Shown: one piece after another, positions 26,766 to 39,800 of the stretch
Position numbering within the stretch: position 1 is the first letter of the stretch
Layout of the letters: the number at the start of each line of letters is the position of its first letter
Assembly: GCF_003984645.1 (NCBI RefSeq)
Contig: NZ_RWKI01000017.1
Location: forward strand, 33,177 to 97,176
DNA: 64,000 bases
Direction of reading: 5' to 3'
Source: Variovorax sp. MHTC-1
GTDB taxonomy: Bacteria > Pseudomonadota > Gammaproteobacteria > Burkholderiales > Burkholderiaceae_C
Notes under the pieces: model-generated
What the model was told of the DNA's origin: nothing
The model's database searches: none
The model's input: only the letters and a program-made list of their open reading frames with translations
Program-made: the position numbers and the translations under genes

Positions 26766-27894
26766 GGGCATCCAGCTCAGCCTGTTGATCGGCCCCATCG
26801 TGCCGATCCCGGTGCCGCGGGTGGTGACGGACGCACTCGAGAGCGTCGAGGTGCGCACCGCCACCGGCAGCGCGAGCGGCTTCCAGCTCAAGTTCTCGAT
26901 CACTGCGCGCTCGGAACTCAACACCATCTTCCTTTTGGCCGGCGTCAACTCGACGCCCTTCACGCCGGCGCTGCGCGTGCTGCTGGTGGTGACGCTCAAC
27001 GGCCAGCCGCAGCCCCTCTTCGACGGCGTGATGACCAACGTGCAGGTTCAGCCCGGCAGCCAGGGTCAACCCGGCAGCCTGGTCGTGACCGGCGAGGACG
27101 TGACCAAGGCCATGGACAAGCAGGACTGGAGCGGCCTGCCCTTCCCGGCCGTGCCGGTGGAGGGGCGCGTGGCGCTGCTGTGCGCCAAGTACGCGCCCTT
27201 CGGCCTCATCCCCATGATCATCCCGGTGCTCTTCCCCGATGTGCAGATCCCGATCGACAAGATCCCGGCGCAGCAGGGCACCGACCTGGCCTACATCCAG
27301 GAGCTGGCGCGCCAGGTGGGTTATGTGTTCTACGTCGAGCCGGGGCCGACGCCGGGCACCAACATCGCCTACTTCGGCCCCGAACTCAAGATCGGCGTGC
27401 CGCAGCCGGCGCTGAACGTGGACATGGACGCGCTGACCAACGTGGAGTCGCTCAGCTTCACCTTCGATCCCGACAAAGGCGTGCTGCCCGTCGTGTTCAT
27501 CCAGAACCAGCTCACGCGCGTCCCGGTCCCGATTCCGATCCCCAACCTGAACCCGCTGCAGCCGCCGCTGGGCGCGCTGCCCACGCCGCTCGCCAACATC
27601 AAGTTCATGAAGGACACCGCCAAGATGAGCCCGATGCGGGCGATCTCGGCCGGCCTCGCGGAAGCGGCCAAGTCGCAGGACGCGGTGAGCGGCAGCGGCA
27701 CGCTGGACGTGCTGCGCTACGGCCGGCCGCTGAAGGCGCGCGCGTTGGTCGGCGTGCGCGGCGTGGGCATTGCCTACGACGGGCTGTACTACGTCAGCAG
27801 CGTGACCAGCAACCTCAGGCGCGGCGAGTTCAAGCAGAGCTTCGAACTCACGCGCAACGGGCTGGTGTCGATCACGCCCAAGGTCCCCGTCTGA
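26755..27894 (+). CDS. Baseplate hub protein (VgrG N-terminal/gpD-like)
   Basis: 379 residues from the ATG at 26755 (CTGGAGCCGG upstream); an earlier in-frame start at 26695 is less likely. The order of beta-barrel elements and the region FYVEPGPTPGTNIAYFGPELKIG fit the gp27/gpD hub fold that forms the trimer under the tube. Together with the following gpV-like gene it makes up what is one polypeptide in Afp8 and VgrG. A central stretch VPVPIPIPNLNPL is proline-rich. The stop is 13 bp before the spike gene. Confidence 0.85.
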   Translation: MFAKGIQLSLLIGPIVPIPVPRVVTDALESVEVRTATGSASGFQLKFSITARSELNTIFLLAGVNSTPFTPALRVLLVVTLNGQPQPLFDGVMTNVQVQPGSQGQPGSLVVTGEDVTKAMDKQDWSGLPFPAVPVEGRVALLCAKYAPFGLIPMIIPVLFPDVQIPIDKIPAQQGTDLAYIQELARQVGYVFYVEPGPTPGTNIAYFGPELKIGVPQPALNVDMDALTNVESLSFTFDPDKGVLPVVFIQNQLTRVPVPIPIPNLNPLQPPLGALPTPLANIKFMKDTAKMSPMRAISAGLAEAAKSQDAVSGSGTLDVLRYGRPLKARALVGVRGVGIAYDGLYYVSSVTSNLRRGEFKQSFELTRNGLVSITPKVPV

Positions 27895-27907
27895 AGGAGC
27901 CCATCCA

Positions 27908-28417
27908 GTGCCCGAGAAGTTCTACGGCAAGTACCGCGGCATGGTGCTCAACAACATCGACCCGATGCAGATGGGCCGGCTGATGGTGCAGGTGCCCGAC
28001 GTGGGCGGGCTGATGCCCTCGACCTGGGCGCTGCCCTGCGTGCCGGTGGCAGGGATCCAGAACGGCATGTTCGCGCTGCCTGTGATCGGCTCGGGCGTCT
28101 GGATCGAGTACGAGCAGGGCGACATCGACCACCCGATCTGGGTCGGCTGCTTCTGGGGCAGCGCGGCCGAGGTGCCGGCGCTGGCGCGGCTCACGCCCCC
28201 GGCGGTGCAAGCCATCACCCTGCAGACACCGCTGCAGAACGGCCTGACCATCAGCGACCTGCCCGGGCCCAGCGGCGGGATCATGCTCAAGAGCGCGACC
28301 GGTGCCACCTTGATCGTCAACGACACCGGCATCTACATCCAGAACGGCAAGGGCGCGTCCATCGTGATGACCGGTCCCACGGTCACCATCAACGCCGGCG
28401 CCCTCACCATCGTCTAG
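27908..28417 (+). CDS. Spike protein, phage baseplate assembly protein V/gp5 OB-fold type
   Basis: 169 residues with a GTG start and AAGGAG 9 bp upstream. The OB-fold pattern is clear: FYGKYRGMVLNNIDPMQMGRL, VQVPDV, TWALPCVPVAG, FALPVIGSGVWIEYEQGDIDHPIWVGCFWG. The last 50 residues (GIMLKSATGATLIVNDTGIYI) look like the start of a spike beta-helix. The protein would form the piercing needle on the hub, tipped by the PAAR-like protein encoded next. Short for the family: no long helix and no lysozyme domain. Confidence 0.92.
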   Translation: MPEKFYGKYRGMVLNNIDPMQMGRLMVQVPDVGGLMPSTWALPCVPVAGIQNGMFALPVIGSGVWIEYEQGDIDHPIWVGCFWGSAAEVPALARLTPPAVQAITLQTPLQNGLTISDLPGPSGGIMLKSATGATLIVNDTGIYIQNGKGASIVMTGPTVTINAGALTIV

Positions 28418-28427
28418 GCGCAGCAGC

Positions 28428-28748
28428 ATGTCCGGGCCCCTCCTCCACCTCGGCGCCACGGTCTTGTGCGCGCACGGCGGCCAGGCCACGCCTAGCGCCC
28501 CCGTGCCGCGCGTGCTGGTCTCGGGACAGCCGGTGGCGACGCAGGCGGCGCCCTACCTGGTGGCCGGTTGCGCCTTCTCGCCGCCGCAAGGCAACGGGCC
28601 CTGCGTGACAGCGCAATGGATCGTGGCGGCCACGCGCGTGTTCGCCGCCGGCCAGCCGGTGCTGCTGATGAGCAGCCAGGCCATCTGCGCACCCACCGGC
28701 ACGCCGCTGGTGGCGGTGGCCGCGCAGACCCGCGTCATAGGGATGTGA
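28428..28748 (+). CDS. PAAR-like spike tip protein (Afp10-like, DUF4280-type)
   Basis: 106 residues. The N-terminus HLGATVLCAHGGQATPSAP, then RVLVSGQPVATQAAPYLVAGC, fits the PAAR-like family with conserved Cys and His residues that fold around a metal to cap the spike. GPCVTAQW and the C-terminal SQAICAPTGTPL give further conserved Cys. It sharpens the tip and can carry effectors. It lies 10 bp after the spike gene, and its stop overlaps an alternative GTG of the next gene. Confidence 0.9.
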   Translation: MSGPLLHLGATVLCAHGGQATPSAPVPRVLVSGQPVATQAAPYLVAGCAFSPPQGNGPCVTAQWIVAATRVFAAGQPVLLMSSQAICAPTGTPLVAVAAQTRVIGM

Positions 28749-28753
28749 ACACC

Positions 28754-29119
28754 ATGGACACCGACATCGGATTCCCCTTCCGCATCGACGGCCGCGGCCG
28801 CAGCGCGACGGTGTCGCGCGAGGCACACCTGCGCGACCTGATCGAGCAGCTGCTGTTCACCGTGCCGGGTGAACGCGTGAACCGGCCCGACTTCGGCTGC
28901 GGCCTGATGCAGCTGGTGTTCGCGCCCAACAGCCCCGAGCTGGCGGCCACGGTGCAGGCGCTGGTGCACGGCTCGCTGCAGCAGTGGCTGGGCCACCTGA
29001 TGCGCATCGACGAGGTCAGCGCCGAGAGCGAGGACGCGACCCTCTCGGTGACGGTGCGCTACACGGTGCTGGAAACGCAGCAGAGCGGCCAGGCGCAGTT
29101 CCGGCGGGAGATCACATGA
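28754..29119 (+). CDS. gp25/GPW-family baseplate wedge protein (Afp9-like)
   Basis: 121 residues, the usual size for gp25-like proteins. Signature: DIGFPFRIDGRGR, HLRDLIEQLLFTVPGERVNRPDFGCG (longer run), then QLVFAPNS. The GERVNRPDFGCGL element holds the conserved EPR-like core strand that nucleates sheath assembly in T4 and T6SS. Start at the ATG (28754); a GTG at 28745 in the same frame overlaps the previous stop. It overlaps the next gene by 4 bp. Confidence 0.93.
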   Translation: MDTDIGFPFRIDGRGRSATVSREAHLRDLIEQLLFTVPGERVNRPDFGCGLMQLVFAPNSPELAATVQALVHGSLQQWLGHLMRIDEVSAESEDATLSVTVRYTVLETQQSGQAQFRREIT

Positions 29120-31596
29120 AGAGCCAATACCTCTGCAGCAACCCGGGCCGCATCGCCGCCGTGCGCCAGGCCGCGCAGGCCGATCCACCTCGGGCCTTCA
29201 ACGGCATCGAGTACCTGGAGGTGGTGCACGGCCAGCCGCGGCTGCTGCTGCATTTCGTGCACGACCTGGCCTTCGCGCCGGCCGCGCCGCTGACCGCGGC
29301 CAACGTCGAGATCCGCGGCGGCGTGCGCGTGCGCGACCCGCACGCCATCGGCGTGGCGGCCAGTGGCGACGTGCTGACCGTGGAGCTGGACAGCATCGGC
29401 GACTTCTCGCGCTACCAGCTGCGGCTGGTGGCCTCGGCCGGCTCCGAGGCGCCGCCCGAAGGCATCGACCCGGCCCTGGCGCAGATCGCCTTCGGCTTCA
29501 AGGTCGACTGCCCCAGCGACTTCGACTGCCGCGTGGAGGACGACTGTGCGCCGCTGCTGCAACGCGCGCCCGACATCGACTATCTGGCGCGCGACTACCA
29601 GAGCTTCCGCCGGCTGGTACTGGACCGGCTGTCGGTGTTGATGCCGAACTGGAAGGAACGCAGCCCGGCCGATCTGATGGTCACGCTGTCCGAGGCGCTG
29701 GCCTTCCGCGCCGACGAGATCGCCTACTTCCAGGACGCAGTCGCGACCGAGGCCTACCTGGGCACGGCGCGCCAGCGCGTGTCGGTGCGCCGGCATGCCC
29801 GGCTTTTAGACTACGCAGTGCACGAGGGCTGCAACGCGCGCACCTGGGTGGCCTTCGAGATCGATGCCGCGTCCGACGGCCAAATGCTCACCGCCTGCGA
29901 CGGCGCGACCGGCCTGGACGGCACGCTGCTGCTGACGCGCGCGCACGGTTCGCCCACGCGGCTCGGCTCGCCCGACAGCGCGCAGGCGCTGGTCGCGGCC
30001 GGCGCGCAGCCCTTCGAACTGCTGACGCCCCTGCAGCTCTACAGCGCGCACAACGACTTGCGCTTCTACACCTGGAGCGATGAGGCCTGCTGCCTGCCAC
30101 GCGGCGCCACGCACGCCTTCTTGCGCGACGACGAGGCGAACCGCCTGCGTCTGCGCGTGGGCGACCTGCTGCTGCTGGAGGCGCGCGCCGGCACCACCAA
30201 CGGCCTCGCGCAGGACGCCGACGCCCAGCAGCGCCACGTGGTCCGCCTCACGCACGTGGACCCCGAGGCCAGCCCCGGACGCGCGCCTTCGCCCGTGCCG
30301 CGGCGCGACCGGGTCACCGAGCAGTCGCTGGTCGAAGTGCAATGGCAGGCCGAGGACGCGCTGCCCTTCGACCTGTGCCTGTCCAAGGTCATCGCCGGCG
30401 TGCTGGTGCAGGACATGGCCGGCGCCTGCGCCAACATCGTGTTGGCCGACCACGGCTTCAGCGCGCCGCGCTTCGAGTCCCTGGTGCCGGTGCCCGGCGG
30501 CCGCGTGCCGCGCTTTCGCCTGGCCCAGCCCACGCTGCTGCCGTGGACGCGGCAAGCCCTGGTGCGCGATGCGTCCGGCCAGCCGCTGCTGGTGGATCCG
30601 GCTGCGAGCGCCACAGCTGCGCTGCGGCGCGACCTGGCCGACACGCGCGAAGCGGTGCTCGTGACGAGCGACGGCGACCGCCGCCGCTGGAGTGCCCGGC
30701 GCGACCTGCTGCAAAGTGGCGCCGCTGCCGCCGAGTTCGTGGCCGAGGCCGAGGCTGACGGCCAGGTGCTGCTGCGCTTCGGTGATGGCGTGAACGGCCT
30801 GCGCCCCGGCGCGGCCGAGGCCTTGTCGGCGCGCGTGCGCGTGGGCAACGGCAGCGCGGGCAACGTGGGTGCCGACGCGATCGCCCATGTGCTGTGCAAC
30901 TTCGATGGCATCACGCGGGTGCGCAATCCGCTGCCGGCCGCCGGCGGCGTGGACCCGGTCACGCTGGCGCGCGCGCGCATGGACGCGCCGCAGGCCTTCC
31001 GGCGCCAGGAGCGCGCGGTGACGGCGCCGGACTATGCCGAGGTCGCGATGCGCGACGCCCGCGTGCAGCGCGCCGTGGCCACGCGGCGCTGGACCGGAAG
31101 CTGGCACACCATGTTCATCACGGTGGACCGGCGCGGCGCCGAGGGCATGGACCCGGCCTTCGAGGACAGCCTCACGGCCTTCATCGACCGCTATCGTCTT
31201 GCCGGGCACGACGTCGAGATCGACGCGCCGGCCTACGTAGCGCTGGACATCGCGCTGCACGTCTGCACCCGGCCGGGCTATTTCGCGGCCGACGTGCAGC
31301 GCCGGCTGCTGCGCGTGTTCGCCGCCACCCCGGGCGGCTTCTTCCACCCGGACCGCTTCAGCTTCGGTGAGCCGGTCTACCTGAGCGCCGTGGTCGCCGC
31401 GGCAATGGCGGTGCAAGGGGTCTCGCATGTGGAGCCGCTGCGCTTCCAGCGCCTGGGCCGGCAACCTCATGGCGAGATCGACGCCGGCCGCATTGCGATG
31501 GCGCGGCTGGAGATCGCGCGGCTGGACAACGACCCGAACGCGCCCGAGCACGGCCGCATCAGGTTCGAGGTGCATGCCGCGGAGGAAATGAAATGA
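29116..31596 (+). CDS. Large baseplate protein, gpJ/Afp11-like
   Basis: 826 residues. The N-terminal 150 residues are beta-rich. PDIDYLARDYQSFRRLVLDRL and LMVTLSEALAFRADEIAYFQDAV (longer run) are typical of the putative baseplate assembly proteins of eCIS. The middle (DLPFDLCLSKV-like and GDGVNGLRPGAAE) and the C-terminal part (RQERAVTAPDYAEVAMRD, FHPDRFSFGEPVYLSAVVAA overall) follow the P2 gpJ pattern. It forms the wedge ring that contacts the hub. It starts inside the end of the gp25-like gene. Confidence 0.9.
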   Translation: MKSQYLCSNPGRIAAVRQAAQADPPRAFNGIEYLEVVHGQPRLLLHFVHDLAFAPAAPLTAANVEIRGGVRVRDPHAIGVAASGDVLTVELDSIGDFSRYQLRLVASAGSEAPPEGIDPALAQIAFGFKVDCPSDFDCRVEDDCAPLLQRAPDIDYLARDYQSFRRLVLDRLSVLMPNWKERSPADLMVTLSEALAFRADEIAYFQDAVATEAYLGTARQRVSVRRHARLLDYAVHEGCNARTWVAFEIDAASDGQMLTACDGATGLDGTLLLTRAHGSPTRLGSPDSAQALVAAGAQPFELLTPLQLYSAHNDLRFYTWSDEACCLPRGATHAFLRDDEANRLRLRVGDLLLLEARAGTTNGLAQDADAQQRHVVRLTHVDPEASPGRAPSPVPRRDRVTEQSLVEVQWQAEDALPFDLCLSKVIAGVLVQDMAGACANIVLADHGFSAPRFESLVPVPGGRVPRFRLAQPTLLPWTRQALVRDASGQPLLVDPAASATAALRRDLADTREAVLVTSDGDRRRWSARRDLLQSGAAAAEFVAEAEADGQVLLRFGDGVNGLRPGAAEALSARVRVGNGSAGNVGADAIAHVLCNFDGITRVRNPLPAAGGVDPVTLARARMDAPQAFRRQERAVTAPDYAEVAMRDARVQRAVATRRWTGSWHTMFITVDRRGAEGMDPAFEDSLTAFIDRYRLAGHDVEIDAPAYVALDIALHVCTRPGYFAADVQRRLLRVFAATPGGFFHPDRFSFGEPVYLSAVVAAAMAVQGVSHVEPLRFQRLGRQPHGEIDAGRIAMARLEIARLDNDPNAPEHGRIRFEVHAAEEMK

Positions 31597-34552
31597 GCAG
31601 CGACGACACCCCGCTGGACGGCTGCCACTGCTGCGAGGGCCAGGCCGAGCCCGGCGTGATCTACAACGCGCCCGGCCTGTCCGCGCTGTCTTGGCGCATC
31701 GACACCCAGCCCGGCTTCTATCAGCGCATGCTGGCTCGGCTGCCGCTGTGGCATGTGCCCGGCGTGCCTGCAAGTGCGCCGCGGCCGCTGGCCGCGCTGC
31801 GCACCCGCGAGCCCGACGACGCGGCCATCGCGCTGGTGGACGCGTCCGCCTGCGTGGCCGATGTGCTGACCTTCTACCAGGAGCGCATCGCCAACGAGGG
31901 CTTCCTGCGCACAGCCACCGAACGCCGCTCGGTGCTCGAACTGGCGCGCGCCGTCGGCTACGAACTGCGGCCCGGCGTGGCCGCCAGCGTGCACCTGGTC
32001 TTCACCGTGGAAGACGCACCGGGGGCCCCGGGCGTCTGCACGATCGCGGCCGGCGCGCCGGTGCAAAGCGTGCCGCCGCAGGGCAAGCTGCCGCAGGTCT
32101 TCGAGACCAGCGAAACGATCGTCGCGCGCGCCGAATGGAATGCGCTGCGCCCGCGCCAGAGCCGCCCGGCGGACCTGGCCTTGCTCGACGTGGCCGGCAC
32201 GCGGCGACTGGTCATGCTCTATCCCGAAGGCAGCCTGGCCAGCGAGACCGCCGGCCTGCACCCGGCCCTGAGCAGCGGCAGCCTGTACCGGCTGGACCCC
32301 GGCCTGGCCGTGGAGCCCACGGTCGATGCACTCGACGTCGCGCGCGTCTATCTCTCCGACCAGGCCAGCGGCATCCAGGCCGGCGAGCTGCTGCTCTTCG
32401 TCGGCAAGAACGGCAGCCAGTTGCGCCACCTGGTGCTGCGCGCGCTGGAGGTGCAGGACGAGCCCGCGCTGCGCCGCGTGCGCATCGAACTGGAGCCGCT
32501 GCCCGACCCGGTGACGCCGGCAGCGCCGCCGCTGCTGCACTGGGCGGTGCCGATCCTGTCCTTCTCCTTCGGCGGCTACGCGCAGGCGCAGATCGAGAGC
32601 GTGCCTTTCACCAGCAGCGCGCTCGGCAGCACCATTGCCAGCCAGAGCTGGAAGGAGAACGAGCTGCAGGCCATGATCGCGATGCAGGGCTGGAGCAGCC
32701 TGCAGTTGGTGCAGGCGATCACGGCCAGCGTCAAGCCCCCGTCCAAGCCGGTGGCGCCGGAGGCCGGCACCTTCAGCTTCTCGCAGCGGCTGGGCTTTTT
32801 CGGCCACAACGCGCCCAAGTGGGGCTCGCTGCCCGCCGCCAACACCAAGGAGCCGGTCTACACGAGCGGCTGGGACGACGGCGACCCGCTCTCCGGCGGC
32901 GGCGCGCTGGGCGCAAGCCGCAACATCTGGACCGACTCGCAGGGCAACAGCAACCTGGCCAGCACGGTGCTGCCGCCCTGCCATGCGCTGCTGGAGCGCC
33001 CGGTACCCAAGCTCGCGCCCGGCAGCTGGATGGTCTTCGACGCGCCCAGCGAGAAGGCCACTGCCTATGCCCTGTTCGACGCCCGCGAAGTCTCGCGCGC
33101 CGACTATGGCCTGTCGGCGCGCGCGACGGCGCTTCGCTTGGCCGATGGCAGCGGCCAGCCCCGAAGCACTGCGCCTTCTGAAGCCTTCCTGTTTCGCGAC
33201 ACCACGGCCCATGTCGCCAGCCGGCGCCAGCCGATGGCCGAGCTGCCGATCGAGTCGCCGGTGGAAGCAGGCAGCAAGCGCATCGAGCTGTCGACTATGG
33301 TGCTGGGCCTGGCGCACGGCCAGCCGCTCGCCTTCGTCGGCGCGCGGCACGACCTGCCCGGCGTGGATGCGGCCGAAATCGCGTTGCTCGACGAGGTGGT
33401 GCATGGCGGTGGCCGCAGCATGCTGGTGCTGCAGCGGGCGCTGACGTACAGCTACCGGCGCGAGGACCTCCAGATCCACGCCAACGTGGTTCGCGCCACG
33501 CATGGCGAGAGCGTGCAGGAGGTGCTGGGCAACGGCGACGCGAAGGAACCGTTGCAGCGCTTCACGCTTCGCAGACCGCCGACCACGCACCTGACGGCGG
33601 CCTCGGCTACCGGCGTAAAGAGCACGCTGGAACTGCGCGTCAACGGCCTGCTGTGGACCGAGCAGCCTTCGCTCTACAGCGCTGCACGTGACGAGCATGT
33701 CTACGCCACGCGCATCGACAACGAGGCGCGCATGGAGATCCTGTTCGGCGACGGCCGCAGCGGCGCGCGCCTGCCCAGCGGCCAGATGAACGTGCAGGCG
33801 CGCTACCGCAGCGGCATCGGTCCGGACGGCGAAGTCGCGGCGCGTACGCTGACCATGCTGCGCGCCATGGCGCTGGGCCTGCGCGGCGTGAGCAACCCGC
33901 TGCCAGCCAGCGGCGCCCAGGGGCCCGAGCAACTTCACGATGCGCGCCGCAACGCGCCGCTGACCTTGCTGGCCTTCGAGCGCGTGGTCTCACTGTCGGA
34001 CTACCAGGACTTCGCGCGCGCCTTTCCCGGCATCGGCAAGGCGCGCGCCGACCTGGCCTGGGTCGACGGCAGCTCGCGCGTGCTGCTGTCGGTGGCTGGC
34101 GCCACCGGCGGCGCACCGGGCGCCGAGGTCATGGACAACCTGCGCCAGGCCATCGCCGACCTGTCCGATCCGTCGCAGCCCTTCGTGCTGGGCGCCTCGG
34201 TGCTGCGTTACTTCCGCTGCACGGCGCGTGTCGCGATCGATTCGCGCTACGAAGCCGACACCGTGCACGCGGCTTGCAGGACGAAGCTGCAATGGGCCTT
34301 CGGCTTCGATGCGCGCGACCTGGCGCAGTCGGTCACGGCGGCCGAACTGCTTGCACTGCTGCACCAAGTGCCGGGCGTGGTGGCGGTGGATCTTGACGTG
34401 CTGCAACCGTATGGCGAAGCCACGGCGGGCGCCACCGACATGCAGGTCGTGCCGGCGTTTGGCGGGCGCTGGGACCGCACGGCCAAGGCGATGAAGCCAG
34501 CCGAGCTGATGCTGCTGAACCCCGCGGCACTCGAACTGGTGGAGGCCACGCT

Positions 34553-34556
<4 letters not shown>
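31593..34556 (+). CDS. Large baseplate protein, Afp12-like
   Basis: 987 residues with GGAGG upstream of an ATGA overlap. The N-terminus DGCHCCEG (Cys-His-Cys-Cys) may bind a metal. LSALSWRIDTQPGFYQRMLAR, VADVLTFYQERIANEGFLRTA and TERRSVLELARAVGYELRPG are characteristic of the second large eCIS baseplate protein. The C-terminal third again has the gpJ-like DYQDFARAFPGIGKARADL and GDGRSGARLPSGQMN elements. It probably pairs with the previous protein in the wedge. Confidence 0.9.
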
Positions 34557-36865
<2,309 letters not shown>

Positions 36866-36875
36866 GGAGGACACC

Positions 36876-39800
36876 ATGAAAGCCGATCTCTCGCGCGAGA
36901 CCTTCGAGCCCGGCGCGCACTACACCGCCGTGCGCATACAGCAAGGCCGCGTGATCACCGATGCGGATTTCAACGAGCAGGGCGACATCACGCGCCACCG
37001 CGCCGAGCGGCTGGCCGAGGATGTGATCGGTGTCAGCGGCGCGCCGGCCGAGAACGCCGGCTTCGCGCTGTCGGCCGGCATGGGTGCGCTGGCGGTGCAC
37101 GCGGCCGACGCAGACAGCGTCTGGATCGCCGGCGAGGATGGCGCGCTGCTGGTCAGCACCAACGGTGGTGCGGCCTGGACCCTCGCCAGCACCGGCAGCA
37201 CGCGGCACCTGCGCGCCATCGCACGCGCCGCCAACACCGGCTGGGCCGTGGGCGACGGCGGCACCGTGCTGCGCACCAACAACGCGGGCAGCAGTTGGAC
37301 CGTGCAGAACGCCGGCAGCCTGCAGACGCTGCGCGGCGCGGCGGTGTTCGATGCCCAGCACGCCTGGGCCGTGGGCGATGGCGGCCTGGTGCTGCGCACC
37401 GTGGACGGCGGCGCCAACTGGACGCGTCACGCCGGCGGCGTGGACCGGCTGTACGCCGTGGCCTTCGCCAGCGCGCAGGACGGCCTGGCCGTGGGGCCGG
37501 GCGGCGCCATCGTGCGTACGACCGACGGCGGCGCGGCCTGGAGCCGCGTGGATGGCGGCAGCACCGCCACGCTGCGCGCGGTGTCGCTGACCGGCGGCCA
37601 GGCCTGGGCGGTAGGCGATGGCGGCACCGTGCTGCGCAGCAACGATGGCGGCGCCACCTGGACGGCCACCACCAGCGGCAGCACCGCCAGGCTGCGCGCC
37701 GTGCGTTTTCGCGACGCCAACAACGGCTGGATCGCAGGTGACGACGGCACGCTGCTGGCCACGACCAACGGCGGCAACACCTGGAGCGTGCAGCCTGTGG
37801 CCGGAAGCCCGGCGCTGGCCGGGCTTGCAGTGGCCGGCACCGAGGCGCCCTGGCTGGTCGGCGGCGGGCAGGCCTGGCGCGTGGCCGCCACCGGCGCCGG
37901 CGCGCCCGCGGCACTACCGGCGGCCAGCCTGCGCATCGGCGCGGGCCGCTACTACGCGCAGGGCCAGCTGTGCGAATGGGAGCAGGCCGCCTCGCTGGCC
38001 AACCAGCCCGATGGCGGCGTGCCGTTTCGGCTCGTGGCTGGCACGCACCTCGTCTACCTGCGCGCCTGGCAACGCCATGTGAGCGCACTGGAGGCCCCTG
38101 GCATCCGCGAGGTGGCGCTGGGCGGGCCCGACACGGCCACGCGCGCGCAGCAGGTGGTACAGGTGCGCGCGCTCGCCCTGCCGGCCGCGCCCAGCGACGC
38201 CGCCTGGCACTGCGGCGCCGACGTGGCCGCCTGGAGCGCTCTGACCGCGCCGCCGGCCGCGCGCATGGCCGCGCGCGCCGAGCCCGAGCTGGCCGCGACC
38301 GGCGTCTGCGAGATCGTCGCCAGCGCCGGTTACCGCCGGCTAGAGAACCAGCTCTACCGCGTGGAAATCCACGCCGTGGACACGACCGGCGCAGCCAGGT
38401 TCAAGTGGTCGCGCGAGAACGGTTCGGTCGCCTACGCGGTGCAGGAAGTCAGCATCGACACCGCCGCCAACCGCACCACGGTGCGTCTGGCCGCACGCGG
38501 GCGCGACGCCAACCTGGACCTGGCCCTGCACGACCGCGTGGAACTGGTTGATGACGAGGCCGAGTTGCAGGGCCGCGCTGGCCAGCTCTTCGAGTACCTG
38601 CACGATGGCAACGATGCGCTGGAACTGGTGCTCGCCGGCGTGCCCGCCGGCACGCTGGGCCAGGATCCGGCGCGCCATCCGGTACTGCGGCGCTGGGACC
38701 ACACGTCGGCCACGGTCGGCGAGAACGCGCTGGCGGTGGAGGAAGGCGACTGGATCACGCTGGAGGACGGGGTGCAGATCCGCTTTGCGCCCGGCGGCAG
38801 CTACCGGCCGGGCGACTACTGGCAGATTCCGGCGCGCACTGTCACGGCCGACGTGGAATGGCCGCGCGACGGCGACGGCGAACCCGTCGCCGAGCCGCCG
38901 GCCGGCGTGCGCGACGGCTGGGCCCGCCTGGGCCTGGTGACGGTGGATGCCAACGGCTTGATCACGGCCATCACCGACTGCCGCGACGTGTTCCCGGCGC
39001 TCACCAGGATGACGCAACTCCTCTATGTGGGTGGCGACGGCCAGGACACCACCCCCGGCGGCGCGTTGCCCGAGCCGCTGCGCGTGCGCGTGATGCGCGG
39101 CGCACTGCCGGTGCCCGGCGCGCGCGTGCGCTTCACCGTGGAGGTCGGCGCCGGTAGCGTGGGCAGTCCGCCGGCCGACGACTTCGACGCTAGCTGCGAC
39201 GCCCAGGGGCTGGCCGAATGCCCATGGCAGTTGGGCACGCCGCAACACCAGCGCGTGCGCGCGCATCTGCTGACCAGCGGCGGCAGCCCCGTGTCCGAGC
39301 AGGTGCTGGTGTTCGCGGCCACGGCCACGACACCGACCACCAGCGATGGGGGTGGCGGCTGCGAGATCACTATCGGCGAGGGAGGCAACTTCCCTGAACT
39401 GAGTAGCGAACTGCTGGAGAAGCTTCTGGCTGCGCGCCCCTCGCTGTGCATCTGCTTCCTGCCAGGCCAGCACCGCCTGGAGGCCGGCCTGCAGCTGGAC
39501 GCGGCGAACACGCGACCCGCGCGGCGTCTATCGCTGCACGGCTGCGGGCCTACGGCGGTGATCGCGGCTGCCGGCCCGATCGCCTTGGCCGGCTTGGCCG
39601 CGCTGGAACTGCGCGACCTGCAGCTGACGCTGAGCGGCCGCGCGCTGGTCGCGCTGAACAACAACGCCCAGGTCGAACTCGATGGCGTGCACGTGGCCGG
39701 CAGGAACGACAGCCAGCTGCCCTGGCTGGCCGTGGGCAACGCGCGCGTGCTGCGCATGCGCGGCTGCACGCTGCCGGCGGCGATACGGGCCGCGGCCGTG

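Noticed and set aside
37200..37800. Regular 120-130-bp repeats that might be a CRISPR-like or other DNA repeat array
   Set aside because: They are in-frame coding repeats of the beta-propeller in the fibre gene, diverged at DNA level, with no spacers.
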